A stretch of 64,000 nt of DNA from Tritrichomonas musculus (GCA_039105265.1 JAPFFF010000039.1:1178001-1242000), one strand, 5' to 3'. Shown: positions 20,820 to 31,499, numbered from the stretch's first letter. Translations and numbers: made by a program. The notes: generated by a model not told the origin, from the sequence alone.

Positions 20820-21800
20820 AGTATTAGATTGTTTTTTCTATATTCAAAAAAGAATTATTTCAAAGAAAAAATTGAAAATAATGGTCGATAAATATAAATA
20901 TAGAAATTTTTACATAATTTTTTTGAAGCATCAAAAGATTATTTATTATGATACAAATCAAAATTAAAGATTAAAAAAGAGCATTCAAAAACAATCATAA
21001 AATCAAATTTGAATGGATCAATCCAAAAAGACATTTATTTTATCAGAAAAACTAATATATAATTTATCAATCAACAATCATTCAAATTTTAACGTATTGT
21101 ATGCATTAGATATATGCATTCCTTAATAAGGAATTTGTTGATAAATGTAAAATTTTTTTTTTCTGAATTGAATAAATGGTAATAAACTTTTACGAATGAA
21201 AAAGTTAAACTCAACATTTCATTGAATTTGTAAAAATTGGTATACAATCTATGATAATGTTATTCGTTAACATGAAAATGTCATTTTTTAAATTCAAATT
21301 CAATTATTAATCTTCTCAAAATTTTCGAAAAATTGAGAGGAATGAAAAATAATTGTTTGTTGATATTTACGATTTTAAGTTTAAAATATAAATATTATAT
21401 AAAGCATATTTTTGTTAAAATAATGATAGAATTAAATAAAATTTTAATAAAGAATTTTGTATAAACCATTGAAAATGTCCCTATCGTTTTTTATTTTACT
21501 TTCAGAAAAATTTGCGGTCCTCACAAAAAATTTATTTCAACATAAAATAATCTCAAAAAATTCAAAAAAGAAATAAAATAATTCATCACAAAAAAAAAAA
21601 ATTTGTGAGAATCGTTAAATTAATCTCAAATAATTCATCTCCAAAAACAATAGATATCTCTCAATATTTTAGTATATGTTTTATTATTTAATTTTGATTA
21701 ATATCAGATAAATATGCTTTTCTCGCAATAATTTAAAATTTTTGATTCTTTGGTCATGTTTTTCAATTAAACCTCTTTTCGTCCACAAAAAAACGTCCTA
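20820..21800. other. divergent intergenic region between paralogues A and B
   Basis: AT-rich DNA serving as the shared upstream region of two divergent genes. No other gene or strong repeat was seen. Confidence 0.5.
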
Positions 21801-21808
21801 TAATGACA

Positions 21809-21814
21809 TCACTT
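21809..21814 (+). promoter_or_regulatory. initiator (Inr) of paralogue B
   Basis: TCACTT about 23 bases before the ATG at 21834. Its match in position to the element of paralogue A favours this ATG over the out-of-frame ATG at about 21803. Confidence 0.5.
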
Positions 21815-21833
21815 AGTTTCAGCATTTCCAGGA

Positions 21834-23369
21834 ATGTACCAAAGATTCTCGTGTTTGGATAGTCATTTAGAAGTCAAAAAAGCACTCGATTCTCTCATCA
21901 ACATTGACATAGACAATTTGGAACCAGATCAAATGATCCTGTTTGATCAGATTGGCAAATACCTTAACAATGGGAAAATGGCCGATGTTATTAAAGATCT
22001 CAAACCAGATAATATGCTCTATTGCTTGAATAGTCATCTTGATCAAATAACGAAATCCTTATTTGGAAAAACAGGTCAAAAATTAATATATTCTTTCGAG
22101 TACAATGCCGTTATAGTGCCCCCAAAGGAAAATAAACCAAAAGACTTGAAATTTCTCATTCCAGAGGTGAAAGAGATGTATGAAAGAGCTCACATGGTAA
22201 TTGTATCTCTTGCCTCTGCTTTAATATCAGATACTATTTACATAGTAGGTGATGGTAACTTAGACTCCGTTTTTTTGGATACTATTTATTATCATGTAGA
22301 AGAATTCTATTTCCCCAAATCTATGGGCAACTTGCTAAACATAGCATTCACTTTTTTGAATAGCAGCAATGATCAATTCTCTGCAGTCGTCCATGAAAAG
22401 TTTAATACAACTTTTCTAACTAAGACATTGTCAAATATTAATAGTCGGATTGCTCGAAGTATAACTAGTGACAACGAAGTTGATGAAAGTATCTTGCCAT
22501 CACTTGTTGCTTGCTTAAAAATGATTTTATATTCGATATCAAGATACCCAAAAGATATTGAAAAAATTGATATGGTTGCTTTGATTCATGAATATGCATT
22601 CGATTTCGCTTGGATGAGCAGGTATCCAGAGCTATGCATCCTTCTCTGTAAAACAATCGTTGAACTTTTTAATGGTCGTAACCTAGTCTATCCAGACTTT
22701 TATATTTTGCAATATCCAGCATTTGTTTCTACACTTTTAAAAAGCGATGTAATGGATGTTCGAACCAATGCTTTCGAAGTTGTTGGTAAAATAAATGCAG
22801 TTAATTGCTATCGTTTTCCTCTCAATTTTTCAGAATTCTTATCTCCAATCAAATATTTTAAGGAAGAATATGATACTCGTTATCTAAAAGCATCATTATC
22901 GGCTTGCAAATCATTTCTCGTCAATAAGAGGTATGCGGAATTCGCGCATAAGCAAATCACGGAAAATATCGAACCCTTAAAATATTTTTACCAATGGTGC
23001 AACCTTTCAGTAAAAAAGTCTTTGATAGAACTATTCAAAGCATATCTCAATTGTTTCCGTAAATTGAGAATAACGAAATTAGAACCTTTTAAAGAGGCAA
23101 TAAATACGGTCACCTTTCTGTCAATTGATTTAGCAGAAAGCATCGAAAAGCAAGCTAAAGTGCAAATAATTCAATGCTTATATAAATTTTGTAGTTTTAT
23201 CAGCACAGGAATCAATGATGAGGTAGACCCACTTCATGAAATTTTGTCTTTTTTAATTCTTAATTTAATTTATTCAAGAGACAAAGAAATACGAAATTTT
23301 TCCAGCTCTTTTACAGTAATGCTTCCAGAATTAACCAGCCCACAACAACAAGGCCAAGAAATACAATAA
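21834..23369 (+). CDS. helical-repeat (ARM/HEAT-like) protein, paralogue B
   Basis: A complete 511-residue protein, MYQRFSCLDSHLEVKK at the start. It aligns with paralogue A along its length: LEPDQMILFDQIGKYL against LEPQQMILFDQIEQYL, AHMVIVSLASALIS against VHMVIASLVAALIS, PELCILLCKTIVELFN against PELCILLCKTIVQLFN, and IKYFKEEYDTRYLKASLSACKS against the IKYFEKGTDPHLL region. It lacks the Glu/Lys-rich insert of A. The end, PQQQGQEIQ, is followed by TAA where A has CAA and three further codons, so B is four residues shorter through one C-to-T change. Function unknown; a solenoid scaffold is inferred. The coding part is only moderately conserved between the copies, but the 3' end and flank are nearly identical. 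Confidence 0.75.
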   Translation: MYQRFSCLDSHLEVKKALDSLINIDIDNLEPDQMILFDQIGKYLNNGKMADVIKDLKPDNMLYCLNSHLDQITKSLFGKTGQKLIYSFEYNAVIVPPKENKPKDLKFLIPEVKEMYERAHMVIVSLASALISDTIYIVGDGNLDSVFLDTIYYHVEEFYFPKSMGNLLNIAFTFLNSSNDQFSAVVHEKFNTTFLTKTLSNINSRIARSITSDNEVDESILPSLVACLKMILYSISRYPKDIEKIDMVALIHEYAFDFAWMSRYPELCILLCKTIVELFNGRNLVYPDFYILQYPAFVSTLLKSDVMDVRTNAFEVVGKINAVNCYRFPLNFSEFLSPIKYFKEEYDTRYLKASLSACKSFLVNKRYAEFAHKQITENIEPLKYFYQWCNLSVKKSLIELFKAYLNCFRKLRITKLEPFKEAINTVTFLSIDLAESIEKQAKVQIIQCLYKFCSFISTGINDEVDPLHEILSFLILNLIYSRDKEIRNFSSSFTVMLPELTSPQQQGQEIQ

Positions 23370-23535
23370 CCAAAAACATAAATTTAATTTAACATTACTA
23401 ATTCAAAGTTATCTTCTAACAAGATTAATACATTTACTTTTGAAAAGAGTAATAATAAACATTGACAAAATCTTGTGAATTATTATTATTTTTTTTTTTA
23501 ACTCGATTTCTTTTAAAGATTAATATTTAGGTTGC
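23335..23535. repeat. near-identical 3' block shared by paralogues A and B
   Basis: From the codons for PQQQGQEIQ to about 165 bases past the stop, this block matches the minus strand of about 18850-19025 with only a few differences. It includes TTATCTTCTAACAAGATTAA and CATTGACAAAATCTTGTGAA. This is far above the protein-level similarity of the two genes. Confidence 0.75.
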
Positions 23536-23610
23536 AGAATTTAACATACTAGACATATTCTTGTTAAGTGACTTAATATCTTTTTGGGTTTTTCTAATCT
23601 CGATTTTTCC
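23532..23610 (-). pseudogene. C-terminal fragment of a convergent neighbour gene (copy 2)
   Basis: Minus strand reads DGKIEIRKTQKDIKSLNKN then MSSMLNSAT and TAA. It is the counterpart of the plus-strand fragment at 18760-18845; upstream of it the reading breaks down. Confidence 0.35.
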
Positions 23611-23659
23611 ATCTTTTCAAAAAAATGAATATTGCCAGCAACTTCTTCAAAAGTCTATA

Positions 23660-24500
23660 TTTTCTTCTTATATTAGAAATTTATAAAGCATATTTAATGA
23701 TATGGTAAGCTAATGATGGAATATATCAATTATTACATAAAAAATTAATTTTTTTATAAAAATTGTTCTTAAAAAGGACATCTTCAAATAAATATGCAGT
23801 TTTCAAAAAAAATATCTTACAAAATGTTATTATTTCAAAATATTTCATTCATAAAATATTATTATTTTTAAAAAAATTAAATAGTAAAAATACCAACAGT
23901 AAATATTGAGAAAAAGTTGATTTTTTTGGTTAAGTATCAATTTTTCATTCTACCAGTAAATATAACGTTATAAATATTTTGATTCCAGAAAAAAATTCAG
24001 TGTTTCTTTGAAATAATTGAGGCAAGACGTTTATGATGTATTTAAAAAAAAAAATGATCGTTCTATCAAAAATTGTGTGGATTTATGAGTTTTCTTTTAA
24101 TTTTTTTTTTAAAGATCTATTCAGAGGGGAAATTCCCGTCCTAAACTCCAAAAAATATTCCCGGGAAGAGATCAAATTGAATGGAATTATAAAAAATAGG
24201 AGAATAGCTGTAACAAATTCAAAACATGATCGTATTTTTTTTGAAGTGTGATATGAAAATTCTATTTTTTTCTAAAATTTTTATCAGTTGTATTTATTAT
24301 TTCGGAAAGCAAATAATAAAATATATGTTGCAATGAGTTGTTTATTGATATTTAATATAGTGCATGCTAAATAATTATAAATTGTAAACTTTTTTGTTGG
24401 TTATTAGTATTTTTTTTAATTAAAAGCAAGGTTCCAATGAAAGGATCCTTTTTATAATAGACTGAAAAATATTTTAATATATGTAAAAATGATTAATCAT
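23660..24500. other. intergenic region left of the structural-gene cluster
   Basis: AT-rich, no supported gene. I looked here for an inverted-repeat end matching sequence right of 27216 and found none. Confidence 0.4.
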
Positions 24501-24516
24501 GATATTAATTCAAATT

Positions 24517-26022
24517 TTAAAGATAAAATCCTTTCTTAACATTGCAAATGACTGAATAAATTGGTTTACCATTACTATCTTTAACATAATCTGGTAGATG
24601 AATTTGGAGGAATGCTGTTTCATCTTGTGTTATATTCAACTTAGGTATGTCATCAATTGTTAATAAATATTTAGATTCACCAGAGCCGTAATTTTGTCGC
24701 ACAATGGAGTCAAGTCCTAATTGTTCGGTTATCTCTGGCTCTGCCGTGCAACGAATCTCCGATTCGGTGCCTGACGATATATCCATCTGGCTGATAGAAG
24801 TATTAAAATCCATTTCATAGTCAGGGTTAAGCCCAAGAGTTTGAGTAAAGAAATCTCTAGTAAGGTTTTTGTTTAATGGTCTTATTTCAACAGCACATAA
24901 ACGAATATCTGGATGCGAGGCGTCACCAATATTCCTTAGTTGAAAAGTTCCATCTTTATTATTAGTATCCCTTATATCAAACCAATTCTGATTAATTGCA
25001 ATTGTATTATCGTTTATGCTTATTCCATCACCTGCTGTGTATTTACTACTTCCACCAATTGCTTCCAACTTATTATCTTCATTAACTCTAATTGTTTTAT
25101 CATCAGTATTAACATTTACGTAATTGGTACTATCGATTCGTGAAACTAAAACACCTTTACCACCATTATAAGGCATTGCATAAAGCTTACCATCAAGATA
25201 TCCCATTGTATTATCATCAATTCTAGTTTTAATTGTATCATCATTAATCTCAATTCCCCATCTAGCTTTATATTCTTTACTACCAGAATTAACTGCTTCT
25301 AATTGATTATTTTCATTTACTTTGATTGTCGTGCCATCAGAATTAACATCGAATTTGTTTGAATTAGATGAAAGAGCCGAACCGGCTGTTGGGACAACTG
25401 CATGAATTTCACCATCTGGATTTGCTTGAATTGTTAAATTATCAATCTTTGTTTTGATTACATCTTTATCAATTTCAATACCATCACCTGCTTTATAATT
25501 TATACTTGGAATTGTTAGTGCTAATTGATTATCATTATTTATTTTGATTGTGCTTTGGTCAACTTGAACATTTAAAGTATCTCCATTTACATTTAAACCA
25601 TCACCTGGCCTATATACTTTCCCTACATTGGCTACTGATAACTGTTTAGATTCATTGAAGACAATACTTGTTCCGTCAATATCAGCAGTAATTGCATTAT
25701 TGCCTCTGGTGATTAATATACCATCTCCTGCTTTAAATTTTATAGATTTATCTATAGCTTCTATTTCACCAGCGTGGTTTACTTTAACTGATATTCCATC
25801 AACGTTAGCGCTTATCTTGTGATTGTTGATATGAATCCCTGGGCCTTCTGAATATTCTATTCCACTATAACCACTTCCTGCACCAACACATGAAAGTTTT
25901 CCTTCTGAGTTTAGACATAGTGTATTATCAAAGTTTACTGAAATCATTCTATCTTCTAAAGATATGGCTTTTCCTGCCTTATAATCTGTATTTTCATCAA
26001 CTTGCTGTTTTGAATAAGACAT
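24517..26022 (-). CDS. fibre-like protein with GDGI-type beta repeats (virus-like element)
   Basis: A 501-residue frame from the ATG at 26022. Residues about 15-340 consist of some eleven imperfect repeats of 25-32 residues with the pattern Y-x-A-G-D-G-I-x-[IV] followed by I-D-x-x-T-I-x-x-N-x-x-x-x-L-x-A, for example YKAGDGIEIDKDVIKTKIDN and YTAGDGISINDNTIAIN. Such short beta-strand repeats are typical of trimeric fibre shafts of phages and adenovirus-like viruses. The C-terminal 150 residues are non-repetitive, as a receptor-binding head or knob would be, and end NGKPIYSVICNVKKGFYL. Role by analogy: attachment fibre of a virus-like particle. A bacterial-type adhesin is the alternative. Confidence 0.55.
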   Translation of the reverse strand: MSYSKQQVDENTDYKAGKAISLEDRMISVNFDNTLCLNSEGKLSCVGAGSGYSGIEYSEGPGIHINNHKISANVDGISVKVNHAGEIEAIDKSIKFKAGDGILITRGNNAITADIDGTSIVFNESKQLSVANVGKVYRPGDGLNVNGDTLNVQVDQSTIKINNDNQLALTIPSINYKAGDGIEIDKDVIKTKIDNLTIQANPDGEIHAVVPTAGSALSSNSNKFDVNSDGTTIKVNENNQLEAVNSGSKEYKARWGIEINDDTIKTRIDDNTMGYLDGKLYAMPYNGGKGVLVSRIDSTNYVNVNTDDKTIRVNEDNKLEAIGGSSKYTAGDGISINDNTIAINQNWFDIRDTNNKDGTFQLRNIGDASHPDIRLCAVEIRPLNKNLTRDFFTQTLGLNPDYEMDFNTSISQMDISSGTESEIRCTAEPEITEQLGLDSIVRQNYGSGESKYLLTIDDIPKLNITQDETAFLQIHLPDYVKDSNGKPIYSVICNVKKGFYL

Positions 26023-26087
26023 TTGATAAATGGAAAAATAACATTTTTCGCCTTCTACCTAATGCAATCTAATCCAACCGATGTAGG

Positions 26088-26441
26088 TCAATACTCTAAC
26101 ATAAGTTCTAATACAAATTGTTGGACATCAATCGTATTTCCCATCAAATCTGTAAACCATACTCTAAATTTATCTTTTGGATGAGTGACTTCGTATTTCT
26201 TGTATTTACATAAAACAGTATTGGTGAAACAAATAAATGAATCTAAAAAGTTGTCCCTTTCAACAAAAGATGCATGAAGAATAACATCACCAACCATAGC
26301 GTTACTAAATAAACATCTGCAATGAATAACATGAATGAACTTTGGTTTCTGGCTAGCTATGAATTCATGAGGAAAAGCTCTTTCATAATATTTTGATGGA
26401 GAATTTCCAGCGCCATTGACGTAATAATATGTTTTAACCAT
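26088..26441 (-). CDS. small structural-type protein, 117 residues (virus-like element)
   Basis: Starts MVKTYYYVNGAGNSPSKYYE and ends in FRVWFTDLMGNTIDVQQFVL followed by ELMLEY and TGA. A 'W/F-F-x-D-x-x-G-x-x-I-D...F-x-L-E-L-x-L-x-Y' ending is the sort seen in small structural proteins of Polinton-type and related dsDNA elements. That is my recollection of the pattern, not a search result. It lies between the fibre-like and capsid-like genes, which supports a virion role. No signal peptide or membrane span. Confidence 0.5.
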   Translation of the reverse strand: MVKTYYYVNGAGNSPSKYYERAFPHEFIASQKPKFIHVIHCRCLFSNAMVGDVILHASFVERDNFLDSFICFTNTVLCKYKKYEVTHPKDKFRVWFTDLMGNTIDVQQFVLELMLEY

Positions 26442-26472
26442 TTACCTAAAAATAAATTTACCTATATATGTT

Positions 26473-27216
26473 TTAGAATAACTCTGGAGGAATATGAGCG
26501 CCATGATAAACTAAACCATTATGTGTATCCATTGTGAAATATGTATCTTGACAAATCCAGAGTTCAGGGGGAGGTGGGTGCCTGGCTGTATCAACAACTC
26601 TATCATCATTTGTCATGAAATTATAGTATGTATCATTGACACCTTTAAACATTGGTTTACCTCTGAAAGTTATTGGCACTGTCTGTGTTCCAAAGTCTGC
26701 TCCATCGAAAATATATCCAGCATTGCTTCTTTCAAGTTGGAAATTGATACCAAATGAAGTTCCATCTGCTCTACAATTTGAACGACGTTTACCGAAATCT
26801 TCAGAACCTTCAGTCATATCATTAAGTGCATCAGTAAATGAATTCTCAAATTCTTTAGTTGCTTCTAATGGCCCATCCAATTCATTAACGACAAGTTTTA
26901 ATTGATAAAATCTAGCACCTACTGTTTGTAATTCAGTATCTGGAATAGCATGCTTATTAACGAATAATTGAACATTCTCATACATAATATTATCGAAACA
27001 TGTTGCATCATTTGAATTCTTTGGTAATACAACAGTAATATTTGTGGCAGAATTTAGCGAAATATCAGTTGTTGTATCAATACCATTAGCACCAGCATTT
27101 GGAAAATGTCTTCTATCAAGTGTTTGAGATGGAATAATTATTGGTACTTGAAGAAGGAAACGTAATTGTTCTAATACTTGTGGCTTAGCGTTAAATCCTG
27201 CAATGTTTGTTCTCAT
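26473..27216 (-). CDS. capsid-type protein, possibly penton-like (virus-like element)
   Basis: A 247-residue frame from the ATG at 27216. Beta-rich, with segments such as NITVVLPKNSND, MYENVQLFVNKHAIPDTELQ and RFYQLKLVVNELDG, and a Pro-rich end (RHPPPPELW, HIPPELF). Size, beta content and its place next to a fibre-like gene suggest a minor capsid (penton-type single jelly-roll) protein, but no diagnostic motif was recognised. It is the first gene of the minus-strand cluster. Confidence 0.4.
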   Translation of the reverse strand: MRTNIAGFNAKPQVLEQLRFLLQVPIIIPSQTLDRRHFPNAGANGIDTTTDISLNSATNITVVLPKNSNDATCFDNIMYENVQLFVNKHAIPDTELQTVGARFYQLKLVVNELDGPLEATKEFENSFTDALNDMTEGSEDFGKRRSNCRADGTSFGINFQLERSNAGYIFDGADFGTQTVPITFRGKPMFKGVNDTYYNFMTNDDRVVDTARHPPPPELWICQDTYFTMDTHNGLVYHGAHIPPELF

Positions 27217-27219
27217 CTG

Positions 27220-27648
27220 CTCAATAATACAGTTTGTGATAGAAAGTGTAACATTATGAACTGCAGATGAAGATTATATTCAATAATTAAATATAATTTC
27301 ATAATTATATCATTATTTTTAGTTTTTTATTTAATTATTTTAAGCATTGTCATAAATTGGAGTAAAAAAAAAATGATAAGTATGATTTTTTTGTAAATAA
27401 GGCAAATGATTTTAAAAAAAGTTATTGGATTTTTTTAAAAAAAGCTAATTATTCACCCGAATGCAAATTATGGTTCAATTCATTTCAATTTTTCGTGATA
27501 TAATCAAATTAAAAAACAATTTTCGGAAGTTTTGGAAATTTTCAGAATATTTTCAAAAAATATTAATTAAAAATAATCAAAAGAGGTAAATAATAAAAGC
27601 AAAAAAGGCGCCAAAATTCAAATAAATAAAAACACTTTCATATATAAA
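27220..27648. other. intergenic region right of the structural-gene cluster
   Basis: No gene seen; AT-rich with short A/T runs. Confidence 0.4.
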
Positions 27649-27739
27649 ATTTCAATAATTATATATACGTTAACATTCAATTTTTGAGAGAAAGCTTTTG
27701 ATTTCAATAATTATATATACGTTAACATTCAATTTTTAA
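27649..27739. repeat. 52-bp direct repeat, 1.7 copies
   Basis: ATTTCAATAATTATATATAC and the following 17 bases occur at 27649 and again at 27701. Confidence 0.85.
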
Positions 27740-27744
27740 TGGTA

Positions 27745-28841
27745 ATAGAGTACGCCGAAATAGTGAATTGTTATTTGAAAAAAGTATCAATAATGAAAAA
27801 GCATAAGTTATTCCAAAGAAAATAAGTTTTTTATATTCAAACTTGTTAAATAAAGAAAAATAAAACTGTATGAAATAACTCTTCCTTTTTGTTCAACGTG
27901 AGTTTTTCTAAATAATCAAAAAATTCGATAGGTAATTGTTTTTATTCAAAAAAATTTTTTTTTCAGAAAAGTTTGTTTTTCAAAAAAAACTATTTTTTTC
28001 AATAAATGTTTGTGATTTAGAAAAAAATGTTTTTCCAAGTTTTTTATATGAAATTCGATTTTATTTATTTAATTCAGTATTGAATGAAAAGTCAAATAAT
28101 TTCAGCTCATAATGATCTTATTCTTATTCTTATTTACTTAAAATACCAAAGAATGTAATTTACAATAAATATTGTGTTTATTTTGAATATATTTATGATT
28201 GGTCATTAGTTTTTTAAACATATCATTTTAATTTCGGAATGATCAATATTCTGCTTTAACAATATGATTTTTAAAAATATATATCAAATAAATTATAAAC
28301 TTTATATAATTGAATTCATTGCATTATTCAAGAACGGGAAATCTATTTTCTTTTTTTCCCCAATTTTTTTATCATATGCCACCTCAACTAACTAATATAA
28401 CTTCCAACCTGTAATTTTTTGGCCTATTGTTCATAAAAATCATTAATCTGTATTGGTTTGATTAATAGGAAAATTTATTTTTCTAAAGAAACAAAAATCG
28501 TTTGCCCAATTGGATTATAAATTTGTTAGTAATATTTTTTTTAGAAAAATATTACTAACAAAATAAACTCAAATACTAAAAAAAGAAGAAACTTGATTTT
28601 TTAAAAAATATTTTTTATCGAAAATATCATGTTTTTTGTAATTCTCCACTTTTTCTGAAAAAAAGTTAGTTATTGTAAAATATATGATAATATTCAAAAA
28701 ACACCAATTTTTCAACAAAAACAAAGTTTTTATTTGGAAATGTTATTAAAAATACAAAAAGAATAGTATACCGAAAATATGGCGCTTTTTTGACTTTGTT
28801 AATTTTTTCAAAAAAGAAAACGCTATTTCGGCGTACTCTAA
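27745..28841. mobile_element. non-autonomous inverted-repeat element, AGAGTACGCCG ends
   Basis: The left end TAGAGTACGCCGAAATAG (from 27746) is mirrored exactly by CTATTTCGGCGTACTCTA (to 28840), enclosing about 1.1 kb of non-coding AT-rich DNA. The target duplication is ambiguous: TA on both sides (27743-27744, 28842-28843), as for Tc1/mariner, or AAT. It contains a perfect hairpin at 28522-28562. No transposase. Confidence 0.75.
28522..28562. repeat. perfect 18-bp-stem hairpin
   Basis: TTTGTTAGTAATATTTTT is followed after five bases by its exact reverse complement, inside the 27745-28841 element. Confidence 0.85.
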
Positions 28842-28844
28842 TAA

Positions 28845-30430
28845 ATAATTAAAATATATCAATGTACATTGAATTTTTTCAAAAAAAGTTAAGTTATTAA
28901 AAATAAAAATGCTTATTTTACGGTTTTTTTTAAAGATATTTTAAAATGTCTATGATTTTTTAAAATTCATAATATATTCTAAAAAGCTTGTTTATATTGA
29001 TAAAATTCCATTTGAAAAATACCAATTTTTTTGATTTCGTATGAGAAAAATAAAGAGCATTATTATTATCTAAAAATGCGATGGAATTGTTTTAGTTGAA
29101 ACTATCATCTATAAATCATACGCATGAATATTAATTTATATTCACTGGTAAAACATCAATAAAATAATTTTTTTTTGGAGATTTGATAAAAATAGTAATT
29201 TGGAATTATTTTGTGATTTCGAGTTTTGCTTTGAAAAAAAGCCGAATGAATGTGTCAAAATATAAATGAGGGATTTAATTACATGAACTATATTTAGTTC
29301 ATCTTTTATAGAACATTTAATTTTTCACATAACTTTTTTTAAAAATAAACGAAAATAAACGTAACTTTTTTTAAGATTTTGAATAAAAAATGAAATTTTG
29401 GAAAAATAAATTTGATTCAAATATTTTTGTAAACCATTGAATTATCGCAAACTCACTAGGATTGTGTATAATACGGGTATTTGTACTTTAAGTATTATAA
29501 AATTAAAAAAAAAAAAAAAATATATTCAATATTTATTAAACATTTAAAAATAATTAAAATATTCTAATTTTCTTTTTAATTTTATGAAAAAAATTAGTTT
29601 TATCAACAAAAATAGTTTTTCCATTGTCTCAGAAAAAATTCTTAATGATGCTTGAATATTAAAATCAATAGTAATTCGCAAAAAATTGAATTATTTGATA
29701 CCAAAAAAGATTTACATTTTTAGATGCATTGGTGGAATCATTTTATAAAATATCAAAAATTTAAATTTTATTTTAAACATTTATATTATATTTACAATAT
29801 ATAGAGAATTTATTTTTTTATAGTTACCTCACCCATTTTATAAATGAGTTTAATCAATTTATTGTTTAATTTTTCTTATAAAACTATGTAATAAATGTCA
29901 GTAACTTGAATGTATATAGGCTTTAATTCATCAGGTGAATGTATAAAGTCAAAAAGTAGTTTCTGTTGCATAAAATGTGACTGATAAATCAAAATGATAC
30001 ATGTTTTTCATGTGAAAAGAGAATCGTCGCCAATACATTCGATATATAAAGTATGAGATTTTGAGGTTTCTTTGTGAGCTTTACCTCAAGTCAAAGTGAA
30101 CTGTATGATAAAAATGAAATTTTGGTATTTCTTTGATTCTTATGCAATTTGATGGAAATAACAGGAATAGTAATGAAAATAGTAGTGTTAAGACTATGCG
30201 AAAGAAGGGAAATTAGTAATTCGTAGCTGGGCCGCACGTTTTAATAATAAATTTTTTCAATGATGTTACTTCATTTTTGATTCCAGTTTAGTTTTCTATA
30301 ATTCGCTTAGTATCAACCTTATCTCGATCTTCATGGAACCTAAGCATTAGGGCTTTTATATCCAAGTAATGGTTTCTTTGATCGTATTGCTACTTTTGGC
30401 AAAATAATTTTTTTTACAAATTAATTCAAA
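28845..30430. other. AT-rich region without recognised genes
   Basis: Low-complexity DNA with an A run near 29506-29520. No frame, RNA gene or paired inverted-repeat end was identified. Confidence 0.4.
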
Positions 30431-30434
30431 AAAA

Positions 30435-31060
30435 TCACCAAACAGGAATTGATATTTTTTTAGTATATCATAGGACAGAAATGTTTTACCAAAAAGGAAT
30501 TGATATACTATGTCTATGTTTTATCAAATGGACATAATGCTATAGACGGCACAAAAGAGCTCCCTTATATAGGAGAATGTGCAATAGCTCTGTGGTCCAT
30601 GGGTTAAGGACGGAAGGAGCTATTAGATGCCCCCTCCTTAACATTTCTACAAATAATAATTTCGAACTGGAAAACATAACTGCAATAAATGGGACAACTC
30701 ATTGGCTTCAGTTTTTGAAAAGATTGATAGAAGCAATAGCTCCCCGAAAGAAGAAAATGATATGCTGTTGGAACTAATTATTTTGTAAAAATGATTGGAA
30801 TGTCCTGCTTGAAAAAATAGAAATGTAAAGAAAGTGGAGACCAGAAGAAGATCAATTAATTCTATTCATAAGAAAAGAATTGGGGCCTAAATGGATGCTA
30901 ATAAAAAATTTATTTTCATAATAGAACTGATGCGATGATCAAATCGAGGTACAACACTTTAATTAGATGAATAAATTAAAAAAGAGGAAAAAGTCAATTA
31001 ATACAACAATGCGCAAGTCTAAAAAAGCGAAAAAGAAATATAAAGTAGCTAAAATTATTT
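30435..31060 (+). pseudogene. Myb-like DNA-binding protein gene remnant
   Basis: Near 30832-30965 the plus strand reads KWRPEEDQLILFIRKELG then PKW and, after a frame change, NRTDAMIKSRYNTLI. This is the W-x(n)-W spaced SANT/Myb repeat with the usual EED start and the R-x-x-x-x-x-K-x-R-[YW] third helix. A preceding WNVLLEKIEM may be the end of an earlier Myb repeat; it is separated by an in-frame TAA. The open stretch 30577-30777 just upstream may be part of the same gene but shows no known domain. Myb factors bind promoters and are abundant in trichomonads; this copy is broken. Confidence 0.55.
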
Positions 31061-31167
31061 AAAAATTTATACGAATAATTTTTTCAACAATGTTACTCAG
31101 ATATCAGCAACAACGTGAGTCATCTATCAGAGGAATATTAATATAAAAATCACCATATAAAAAGTCT

Positions 31168-31170
<3 letters not shown>

Positions 31171-31199
<29 letters not shown>
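31171..31199. repeat. poly(T) run
   Basis: About 29 uninterrupted T bases; a second run of about 19 T lies at 31331-31349. Confidence 0.85.
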
Positions 31200-31200
<1 letters not shown>

Positions 31201-31499
31201 GAGGGGGAATTCGGAAAAAATACATTTTAACGAAAAAAGCTGATTTTTCTGAAACATTTCGGAGAATTCATTTGTTTGTACGATCGAAAACATTCAAAAT
31301 ATTTCAAAAAAAGTTTATTATTATTAATATTTTTTTTTTTTTTTTTTTTGAAAAGAGGGGATTAGGTACTTTTGTCCATATAAAACTTGATTGAATACAT
31401 CTCAACTTGTTATAATCAAAAGCAATCACCAAATATATGCACATTAATAGATATGATATATAATAAATTTAATGTTTATTTCGGATTTCATACTATAAC

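Larger units (their letters stand above)
24517..27216 (-). mobile_element. structural-gene cluster of a Polinton/Maverick-like element
   Basis: Three consecutive minus-strand genes with short spacers (31 and 65 bases) encode a fibre-like protein, a small protein with a viral-structural type C-terminus, and a 247-residue capsid-type protein. The three frames look whole. No polymerase B, integrase, protease or packaging ATPase was found on either side within the window, and no terminal inverted repeats were paired. This therefore appears to be an isolated module or one end of a larger element whose remainder is missing. Assignment to the Polinton/Maverick group is an inference from the company the genes keep and from how common these elements are in trichomonads. 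Age is uncertain; the open frames suggest a recent insertion or continued selection. Confidence 0.5.

Noticed and set aside
24033-24251. 72-codon plus-strand frame
   Set aside because: Lys-rich composition from A-rich DNA, no motif, no Inr; left uncalled.
30590-30612. tRNA-like 'TAGCTCTGTGGTCC'
   Set aside because: No matching T arm or anticodon arm downstream; falls in a coding-like stretch.
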